From assembly GCA_025360355.1 (NCBI GenBank), contig JANYCL010000108.1:1-14121 (forward strand): a stretch of DNA of 14,121 bases, written 5' to 3'. Source of the DNA: Sphingobacteriaceae bacterium. GTDB lineage: Bacteria > Bacteroidota > Bacteroidia > B-17B0 > Aurantibacillaceae. Position numbers and translations under genes: made by a program. Each line of letters starts with the position of its first letter. The first letter of the stretch is position 1. Shown here piece by piece: positions 7,079-13,227 of this stretch. The notes under the pieces were generated by a model. That model was not told the DNA's origin, did not search any database, and worked only from the letters and a program-made list of their open reading frames with translations.

Positions 7079-8362
7079 TTACGCGTCTAACTCGCCCGCT
7101 ATAACATTCATACTGCTCATTGTAATAATCGCATCGCTTAACATGCTTCCTTTTATCATTTCAGGATATGCCTGATAATAAATAAAACATGGACGACGGA
7201 AATGTAAACGGAAAGGTGTTCTTCCGCCATCACTCACTAAATAATATCCTAACTCTCCGTTACCACCTTCCACACAATGATAAACTTCGCCAACCGGAAC
7301 ATCACTTTCTCCCATCACAATTTTAAAATGATAGATAAGCGCTTCCATGTTATTATAAACTTCTTCTTTCGGCGGCAAATAAAATTCAGGAACATCAGCA
7401 TGGAACCCGCCTTCTTTCGGCATGTTCTTAATTGCTTGCTTGATGATCTCCATACTTTGCCACATTTCTTCCTGACGAACCATAAAACGATCATAAGTAT
7501 CGCCGCTGGTACCAACAGGAATAATAAAATTAAAATCTTGATAAGATGAATACGGAGTTGCAACACGAACATCATAATCAACTCCTGCTGCGCGTAAATT
7601 TGGTCCGGTGAAACTATATTCCAATGCCATCTTCGCGCTGATCGGCCCACAATTAACTGTGCGGTCCATAAATATTTTATTGCGCTCTAATAAGTTCGAA
7701 AACTCTTTTAATCCTTCTGGATAATCTCTTAAGAAAGCATCGATCAAGTCCCAAGTTTTTTGACTCCACTCGCGTTCAAATCCGCCGATGCGACCGATGT
7801 TAGTTGTTAAACGCGCACCACAAATGCTTTCGTAGATATCGTAAATTTTTTCTCTCCACTGGAAAATATATAAGAAGCCGGTCATGGCTCCTGTATCAAC
7901 ACCAATAACAGAATTACAAACTAAGTGATCAGAAATCCGCGCAAGCTCCATAATAATTACACGCATGTAATCAATACGTTTTGGAACTTTTACGCCTATT
8001 AATTTTTCAACCGTCATGTGCCATCCAATATTATTTATTGGAGAGGAACAATAGTTTAAGCGATCGGTTAAAGTTGTGATCTGATAGAACGGACGGCGCT
8101 CACCTAATTTTTCAAATGCGCGGTGAATATATCCAACAGTTGGAGTGGCTTCGTGAATAATTTCGCCGTCCATTTTTAAAACGTTCTGGAAAATACCGTG
8201 AGTAGCAGGATGTGTTGGGCCAAGATTAAGTGTAGAATATTCTTTTTCTTCTTCCGGCTCCTCAGAATTATTTTCGACAACAACCGTAGCCTTCTTTTTA
8301 GAAACGGGTTCAACAACAGCTGTGTCTGCTACTTTATTATTTTTATTTCCTTTTTTTGCCAT
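7079..8362 (-). CDS. nuoD: NADH-quinone oxidoreductase subunit D
   Basis: 49 kDa/Nqo4-type subunit, related to [NiFe]-hydrogenase large subunits but without the metal site. It forms the quinone head-group pocket with NuoB. It has 427 residues. The pocket residues are visible: His51 and His55 in NLGPTHPATHG, and Tyr104 in TDRLNYCSSP. His55 and Tyr104 are 49 apart, the same spacing as His38/Tyr87 in Thermus. The C-terminal part has GGNGELGYYLVSDGG and RLHFRRPCF. About the first 42 residues are a low-complexity, Lys- then Glu-rich extension (KKGNKNNK, SKKK, EEPEEEKE) before the conserved core. The last residues are GELDA where many homologues end in Arg. nuoC and nuoD are separate genes, unlike the fused nuoCD of E. 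coli. The start is 4 bases after the nuoC stop. Confidence 0.97.
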   Translation of the reverse strand: MAKKGNKNNKVADTAVVEPVSKKKATVVVENNSEEPEEEKEYSTLNLGPTHPATHGIFQNVLKMDGEIIHEATPTVGYIHRAFEKLGERRPFYQITTLTDRLNYCSSPINNIGWHMTVEKLIGVKVPKRIDYMRVIIMELARISDHLVCNSVIGVDTGAMTGFLYIFQWREKIYDIYESICGARLTTNIGRIGGFEREWSQKTWDLIDAFLRDYPEGLKEFSNLLERNKIFMDRTVNCGPISAKMALEYSFTGPNLRAAGVDYDVRVATPYSSYQDFNFIIPVGTSGDTYDRFMVRQEEMWQSMEIIKQAIKNMPKEGGFHADVPEFYLPPKEEVYNNMEALIYHFKIVMGESDVPVGEVYHCVEGGNGELGYYLVSDGGRTPFRLHFRRPCFIYYQAYPEMIKGSMLSDAIITMSSMNVIAGELDA

Positions 8363-8366
8363 TTAA

Positions 8367-8894
8367 TTATCTTCCAAACATTTTATCGCTCTTATCTTCG
8401 CGCGACTGATCTTCTAAAGGATATTCTTTACGCAATGGAAAAATATCCATTTCGTCAACATTTAAAATGCGTTTTAAATTAGGGTGACCTTTAAACTTCA
8501 CACCATAAAAATCAAAAGTTTCTCTTTCCATCCAATTAGCACCGGGCCAAAGATCGCAAGCTGTTGGAATTTCAGGTTTATTAATATCGAAATATGTTTT
8601 TATACGAACACGGTAATTTTTAGGCATGTTGTGTAAATGATAAATAACACCTAATTGTTTTTCGTCTGCAGATTGAATTCCTGTTAAGTCGGTAAGAAAA
8701 TGAAAATCAAATTCAGGATCATTCTTTAAGATAGTTAGCGCTTCATGAATTTTATCTTTATGAATATAAAATACCGGAAAACCATAAGCTATCTCTGATT
8801 TCTCAACAGCACCCGGAGTTAATTCGTTTAACTTCTCTGTAATTTTATTTAATAGATCTTGTTTTTCCATTTTCAAATTTTCAAATCGGCTCAT
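8367..8894 (-). CDS. nuoC: NADH-quinone oxidoreductase subunit C
   Basis: 30 kDa/Nqo5-type subunit of the complex I connecting module; it has no cofactor and holds NuoD and the peripheral arm together. The family signature is clear: WMERETFDFYGVKFKGHP (about residues 121-138), followed by NLKRILNVDEMDIFPLRKEY and the C-terminal DKMFGR. The frame opens with a TTG at 8900, but the first ATG is at 8894, giving 175 residues and an 11-base gap after nuoB, in line with the rest of the operon. A second ATG at 8870 (MEKQDLLNK) has a more A-rich leader and would give 167 residues, so the exact start is uncertain by eight codons. The gene is followed after 4 bases by nuoD. Confidence 0.95.
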   Translation of the reverse strand: MSRFENLKMEKQDLLNKITEKLNELTPGAVEKSEIAYGFPVFYIHKDKIHEALTILKNDPEFDFHFLTDLTGIQSADEKQLGVIYHLHNMPKNYRVRIKTYFDINKPEIPTACDLWPGANWMERETFDFYGVKFKGHPNLKRILNVDEMDIFPLRKEYPLEDQSREDKSDKMFGR

Positions 8895-8905
8895 TGCCAA
8901 ATTGA

Positions 8906-9469
8906 TTATTCCATTCCGTAACTATTCAACAATTTTTTATATTCGTCAGAATTTCTTCTTCTGAAAGATTCGTTTTTTGCCAACTCCTGAATTTTTAAAA
9001 TGCCTTCGATAATTTGTTCAGGACGAGGCGGACAACCGGGAACATAAACATCAACAGGAATAATTCTATCAATACCTTGCAACACAGAGTAAGTATCAAA
9101 AATACCACCACTGCTTGCGCAAGCACCAACTGATAAAACCCATTTTGGTTCAGCCATTTGCTCGTAAACTTGACGAAGAGTCGGACCCATTTTTTTGGCG
9201 ATGGTTCCCATTACCATTAACATATCTGCTTGTCGCGGAGAAAAACTTAAACGTTCAGAACCAAAACGCGCGAGATCATAATCAGAAGCCATTGTCGCCA
9301 TGAACTCAATTCCGCAACATGAAGTTGCAAAAGGTAAAGGCCATAAAGAATTTGCTCTCGCTAATCCAATTACACCTTCCAGCTTTGTAGCAAAAAATCC
9401 GGGACCCTCGAGACCATCGGGCAATTTTGCCATCTCCAACTTTGTGCGTTTCTGTAATTGTTTTCCCAT
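8906..9469 (-). CDS. nuoB: NADH-quinone oxidoreductase subunit B (cluster N2)
   Basis: PSST/Nqo6-type subunit carrying 4Fe-4S cluster N2, the last iron-sulfur centre before quinone. It has 187 residues. The four ligands are Cys51 and Cys52 (the tandem pair in FATSCCGIEFMATMAS), Cys117 (LSVGACASSGG) and Cys146 (VYVPGCPPRPE), all intact. The ARFGSERLSFSPRQADMLMV stretch near residues 67-86 is also diagnostic. A Lys-rich N-terminus precedes the conserved part. The start is 12 bases after the nuoA stop, with an A/T-only leader except for one G just before the ATG. The C-terminal tail beyond about residue 165 is charged (ESFRRRNSDEYKK). Confidence 0.98.
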   Translation of the reverse strand: MGKQLQKRTKLEMAKLPDGLEGPGFFATKLEGVIGLARANSLWPLPFATSCCGIEFMATMASDYDLARFGSERLSFSPRQADMLMVMGTIAKKMGPTLRQVYEQMAEPKWVLSVGACASSGGIFDTYSVLQGIDRIIPVDVYVPGCPPRPEQIIEGILKIQELAKNESFRRRNSDEYKKLLNSYGME

Positions 9470-9481
9470 CTTAAAATATTT

Positions 9482-9856
9482 TTACTCTTCCCAGCGAAGT
9501 GCTTTTTTAGCCAACATGTAATAAAATCCTATTAGTAAAAGCGCAATGAAAGAAAACATTTCTATAACGCCTAACATTCCTAATTCTTTAAAATTAACTG
9601 CCCACGGATACATGAAAATAACCTCAACATCAAACAACACAAATAAAATTGCAACTAAAAAATATTTAATTGAAAAAGGCAAACGTGCATTCCCCTGAGG
9701 TTCAATACCGCACTCAAACGAAGCGAGCTTAATTTTGGTTTTGCGGCGTGGTCCTAAAAGATGAGTTGCCACCATTGTTGTTACAACAAAACCTACGGCT
9801 ACTAAAAACATTAATACAATTGGTAAGTAATCGATAGGTGTGTTTGTAGAACCCAT
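9482..9856 (-). CDS. nuoA: NADH-quinone oxidoreductase subunit A, first gene of the operon
   Basis: Small membrane subunit (ND3/Nqo7), 124 residues with three hydrophobic helices (about residues 11-34, 62-84 and 96-115). The long loop between helices 1 and 2 contains the conserved ASFECGIEPQGNARLPFSIK with Cys49. In mitochondrial complex I this loop switches conformation between active and deactive states. The acidic motif FDVEVIFMYPWA in helix 2 (residues 75-86) is present. It is the first gene of the nuo operon; 86 noncoding bases precede it, and they hold an inverted repeat and a weak promoter-like pair. No Shine-Dalgarno sequence is visible upstream of the ATG (leader TGTATAAATT). Confidence 0.97.
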   Translation of the reverse strand: MGSTNTPIDYLPIVLMFLVAVGFVVTTMVATHLLGPRRKTKIKLASFECGIEPQGNARLPFSIKYFLVAILFVLFDVEVIFMYPWAVNFKELGMLGVIEMFSFIALLLIGFYYMLAKKALRWEE

Positions 9857-9875
9857 AATTTATACAGTAAATTAG

Positions 9876-9920
9876 GATGTAAGATTAATGATTTTTGACT
9901 TAATCATCAAATCTTACATC
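9876..9920 (-). terminator. Imperfect inverted repeat between the surface-protein gene and nuoA, possible transcription terminator
   Basis: The arms at 9876-9893 and 9902-9920 pair over 11 perfect outer base pairs (GATGTAAGATT), a 1x2 interior mismatch, and 6 inner base pairs (ATGATT), closing an 8-base loop. It lies 23 bases after the stop of the upstream secreted-protein gene and 19 bases before the nuoA start codon. That position suits a terminator ending the surface-protein transcript or a control hairpin in the nuoA leader. On the minus strand the stem is not followed by a clean U-run (CTAATTTACTG), so a classical intrinsic terminator is not proven. An operator or mRNA-stability structure is equally possible. 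Confidence 0.35.
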
Positions 9921-9938
9921 TAAATTTTATTGCAAAAA
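9908..9938 (-). promoter_or_regulatory. Weak Bacteroidota-type promoter candidate for the nuo operon
   Basis: Reading toward nuoA, TTTTTG (9938-9933) is followed after 16 bases by TAAGATTTG (9916-9908). This resembles the Bacteroidota primary sigma-factor consensus (TTTG near -33 and TAnnTTTG near -7), but with three rather than two bases between TA and TTTG and a spacing on the short side. The downstream part overlaps the right arm of the inverted repeat, so promoter and hairpin cannot both function independently. It is the best match in the 86-base gap. AT-rich DNA gives such matches by chance, so confidence is low. Confidence 0.2.
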
Positions 9939-9942
9939 GGCC

Positions 9943-10845
9943 CTATTGTTTAATAAACTTATAAGTAACGGAAGCTGAGGAAGAACTAAGGCTCAAAGTA
10001 TATAAACCACTCGATAATCCATCTAATTCCAAAGCTATTTTATCTGAAGTTCCGCTTCGTATCTTACCTGTTTTCACGGTTTGACCAAGAGAATTCATAA
10101 TAACAAACGACATGTCTTTTTCCAGGGGAGTTTTAAACGCAATATTCAATATTTCATAAGCAGGATTTGGGAATATTTGAATTCCTGAAAAAGCAGACAA
10201 ATGATCGATATTGGTTACGGTTAAATAAATTACAGTTGAAGATACCTGACATCCGCAACCATTATCGGCCCAAACAGAATAGAAACCATCTCCGTTTACA
10301 GAAATGTCAAGTGTTTGAGTGGTTGCTCCCGGAATTGGTCCCCCATTAAAATACCATTGATAACCTCCTGCTGAAGTAGAAGTTAAGATATTTCCAAGTT
10401 GTGTAAATGTTGGAGTAGTTGGTGCAGCACAAACGCTCATAGTTGCAGTTCCTGTTGAAGAGCATGCCCCTGTGAAAACGGTATAACTATAAACTGTTGT
10501 AACGGTTGGACCGAAAGAAGCCGTTGTCCCTGTTTGACCGCCTTGCCATATTACGTTAGAAGCATTTGTTGTAACAGTTAAAGAATGTAATTGGCCAGAA
10601 CAAGTTCCTGTGCTTGTTGGCACAGATGTTGGTGTATTAATAACATAAACTGTAGATGTATACGGAGCGCTGGCGCCAACAGAATTTGTTGCAACTAAAG
10701 AAACGGTATAAGTTCCTGTTGCGGCATAAGTAATACTTGGTGGATTTTTTACTGCAGAAGAAGAAGGGCTTCCTCCCGGAAAACTCCAGTTCCATGATGT
10801 GGGGGAGTTAGAAGAGGCATCATTAAATGATACTGAACTACCCGC
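9943..10845 (-). repeat. Copy A of a duplicated PKD/Ig-like/T9SS module
   Basis: The last 300 codons of the complete surface-protein gene match the visible part of the upstream gene (13228-14121) from end to end, at roughly half identity by eye at protein level, with the same order of domains. The DNA has drifted, but short exact islands remain, such as a 17-base match (CCTCCCGGAAAACTCCA) at 10772-10788 and 14048-14064. Both copies end in near-identical tails (VTYKFIKQ and VTYKFVKH). Confidence 0.75.
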
Positions 10846-13164
10846 ACAAATTGTATTGCTTGTAGTGATAAAAAAAGCACTTGGAGCAACGCCGGGCTGA
10901 CTGTAAAGATCAGTTTCATAAACGCCTCTTCCAAATGTTGCAGCTCTTAACTTACCTGTTGGATAATAAATTTCCATATCATTCACCCAAACATTAGGCA
11001 TACCAGTGTTGTATGGCATCCATGAACTCATGCTTAGTTCGCGGTAGTAAACACCGAAATCCATACCAACATAAACTGCGCCCGGACTATTTTTAGTGTA
11101 CACAATACAGTTAGCAGGAAGATTTGGCAAACCTGTGGAATAATTTGTCCACGTTAAGCCGCCATCAGTTGTATAAAAAACTTTATTTCCGGCCGAATAA
11201 CCCGACAACGTTACATAAACATTGTTCGCATTCGTATTATCAACATCAATGTCTGTTATTTGAGCAGAACTAACAGGAATTCCTGTTGTAATATTAGTCC
11301 AGGTTGTTCCGCCATTTGTTGTTTTAAATAATGCGGTAGCTCTTGCTGCGTAAATTGTATTTGAGTTTGATGGCGCAGAATTAATTACCATTACATCACC
11401 GCCGCCGCCTAAAGCTCCGGCTTGAGTCCAACTATTTCCTTGATTCGTAGATTTAAAAACATCCTGACGACCGGCATAAAAAATATTTGGATTTGTTGCA
11501 TCTTGAGTAATAGGAGCGATCCAGTTTCCGGTACCTGTTAATCCTGTAACTATATTGTTAAAAATTAAACCGTTGTTTGTACTCTTGGCGTGTGCGCCAC
11601 TAACGTAAGAACCAATGATAGTTGCATTATTATTCCAATCAACAAAACACTCCATACCATCACCACCTTTTATTACCGACCAAGACGCACCATTCCATAA
11701 AATTGTGCTGTTGTCCTGAAGTCCTGCAACAATGCGAGTTCCGCTTAATGCGGATACGCCTAAGAAATAAGGTTCAGAAATATTCATGTTTCCATTAACG
11801 TCACTCCACGAACCTCCGCTATTTGTAGTTCTCCAAATTCCGCCATCATTTGCTGCCCAAATAGTTGTTCCGTTCATATAAACCACATCGTGTTGGTCAG
11901 GATGGATGTAAGGTCCGCCACCATATCCAAATGTGTTTTGAGCCCATGTAGCGCCACCGTTAGTTGATCGCCAAAGATCTATTCCTCCAACCATAACTTC
12001 ATCTCTGTTAGTAGGAGATGCTGCAACATCAAGATCATACCATCCCTGTGTTCCCCCTAAAATATTTGGTGTTGTTGACATAACAGTAAAAGTTGTAGCA
12101 GAATTTGTTGAGCGCGCCAGACCGCCAAATGCATCTGTTGAAGAAGTTCCGGCTACATATAAATAATTTGGATCATTAGCCGTAACTGCAATTCTTATTT
12201 GCTTGAAGGTAGAGCTGTAAACGTTTAAAAAAGTTTGTCCGCCATTTATTGATCTGTAAACACTAGCGCCGTTTGCAGCATAAATTGTTGCTGTATCGCC
12301 CGGCCTGTATTCAGCGTCTTTATAATAACCCGGAGTAACTAAAGACCATGTTGTGCCACTATTACGGGTACGGTAAATACCAACAGTTGTAAATGCGAAT
12401 ACTTCCACCGGATTTAAAGAATTGATGAGTAATTTAGAAATGAATCGAGACTGGCTAGTTGTCCAAGCCAAGCCTGTTGCTGACCAAGTAAGTCCGCCAT
12501 CAATAGATTTCAATACTCCTATAGACTTAGAATCGCCACCTGAAAAACCTGTTGGCGCACCATCAAAATCACCTGTAGAAATATACATGATGTTAGGAGA
12601 AATAGGATTAATTGCAATATCAGAAACGCCTAAAGAAGAAATTTGATCAGTAGTGGTTGTCCACGAAACTCCATTATTTGTAGACTTCCATAAACCGCCG
12701 GCTGCTGCACCAATATAAACGGTTCCGGTTCCTGCAGGATGAAAGCGAATGCACTGACAACGTCCTGTTCCCGGTGTTCCTCCGCCGCCCGGCGAACCAA
12801 AAGGCCCAAGAGCAGTCCAATTAGCTGTTGTTGAAGAAGGCGTTGCTGTTATAATTTGTTTAGCTGTAGGATTACTGCTTAAAAATTTCTGATACTCTTC
12901 ATATGATCTTTTTGCACCCGCCATTTTTAAATCGCCCGTTGGATAAACTCGCGGCTCCATATATTGTGCCCAGCGCTTGAATTGTTCGTATCCTGTGCCT
13001 TCTTTTTCGTCTTCGTCCACTTCTTTGCCTTTCCAAAAATCTTCAAACTCTTTTTTAATATCGTAAAAAGTTTTGGCCGAATCAGGAATGATAACAGACT
13101 TCTTCTGAGCGTTCACACTAAGGGTAAACAAAACAGCAAGGGAAATAAATTTAATTTTTTTCAT
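9943..13164 (-). CDS. Secreted Asp-box beta-propeller protein with PKD and type IX secretion sorting domain
   Basis: Large predicted surface or extracellular protein, 1073 residues, of unknown specific function. Residues 1-20 (MKKIKFISLAVLFTLSVNAQ) form a signal peptide for export to the periplasm. Residues about 150-755 carry eleven Asp-box motifs (S/T-x-D/N-x-G-x-x-W/F) at 159, 219, 265, 304, 351, 399, 445, 527, 571, 614 and 664. The one at 351 (STNSATTF) has Ala for Gly. Such repeats mark sialidase, sortilin and GH74-type beta-propellers. A PKD domain follows (about 768-842, SWNWSFPGGSPSSS and YTVSLVATN), then two Ig-like modules (about 843-985, one with YQWYFNG). The C-terminal type A sorting domain starts near 992 (IQIFPNPAYEILNI) and ends in VTYKFIKQ; it directs export by the type IX system. 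The frame also has an upstream TTG at 13170, but the ATG at 13164 places the signal peptide correctly. No catalytic residues could be assigned, so binding or adhesion is as likely as enzyme activity. Confidence 0.88.
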   Translation of the reverse strand: MKKIKFISLAVLFTLSVNAQKKSVIIPDSAKTFYDIKKEFEDFWKGKEVDEDEKEGTGYEQFKRWAQYMEPRVYPTGDLKMAGAKRSYEEYQKFLSSNPTAKQIITATPSSTTANWTALGPFGSPGGGGTPGTGRCQCIRFHPAGTGTVYIGAAAGGLWKSTNNGVSWTTTTDQISSLGVSDIAINPISPNIMYISTGDFDGAPTGFSGGDSKSIGVLKSIDGGLTWSATGLAWTTSQSRFISKLLINSLNPVEVFAFTTVGIYRTRNSGTTWSLVTPGYYKDAEYRPGDTATIYAANGASVYRSINGGQTFLNVYSSTFKQIRIAVTANDPNYLYVAGTSSTDAFGGLARSTNSATTFTVMSTTPNILGGTQGWYDLDVAASPTNRDEVMVGGIDLWRSTNGGATWAQNTFGYGGGPYIHPDQHDVVYMNGTTIWAANDGGIWRTTNSGGSWSDVNGNMNISEPYFLGVSALSGTRIVAGLQDNSTILWNGASWSVIKGGDGMECFVDWNNNATIIGSYVSGAHAKSTNNGLIFNNIVTGLTGTGNWIAPITQDATNPNIFYAGRQDVFKSTNQGNSWTQAGALGGGGDVMVINSAPSNSNTIYAARATALFKTTNGGTTWTNITTGIPVSSAQITDIDVDNTNANNVYVTLSGYSAGNKVFYTTDGGLTWTNYSTGLPNLPANCIVYTKNSPGAVYVGMDFGVYYRELSMSSWMPYNTGMPNVWVNDMEIYYPTGKLRAATFGRGVYETDLYSQPGVAPSAFFITTSNTICAGSSVSFNDASSNSPTSWNWSFPGGSPSSSAVKNPPSITYAATGTYTVSLVATNSVGASAPYTSTVYVINTPTSVPTSTGTCSGQLHSLTVTTNASNVIWQGGQTGTTASFGPTVTTVYSYTVFTGACSSTGTATMSVCAAPTTPTFTQLGNILTSTSAGGYQWYFNGGPIPGATTQTLDISVNGDGFYSVWADNGCGCQVSSTVIYLTVTNIDHLSAFSGIQIFPNPAYEILNIAFKTPLEKDMSFVIMNSLGQTVKTGKIRSGTSDKIALELDGLSSGLYTLSLSSSSASVTYKFIKQ

Positions 13165-13227
13165 AGTCAAATATATGGATAAATAAGTAAAAACGTCTCT
13201 AAAAAATGTATTTAGAACAGCCTCACA

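Noticed and set aside
7315..7650. 111-codon open frame on the minus strand inside nuoD
   Set aside because: It is a second reading frame of the same strand within a strongly conserved gene, with no start context or family resemblance. The nuoD frame carries all the conserved motifs and is uninterrupted.
8895..8900. TTG at 8900 as the start of nuoC
   Set aside because: An ATG two codons later (8894) fits the operon spacing. A TTG start would need support from a ribosome-binding site, which is absent.
13165..13170. TTG at 13170 as the start of the 1073-residue surface protein
   Set aside because: The ATG at 13164 gives a canonical signal peptide starting MKKIKF. The TTG start only adds two residues in front of it.
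13198..13216. Possible small terminator hairpin between the two surface-protein genes
   Set aside because: The stem is only six A/T-rich base pairs (TCTAAA/TTTAGA), too weak to separate from chance in this composition, although GACGTTTTTA follows on the minus strand.
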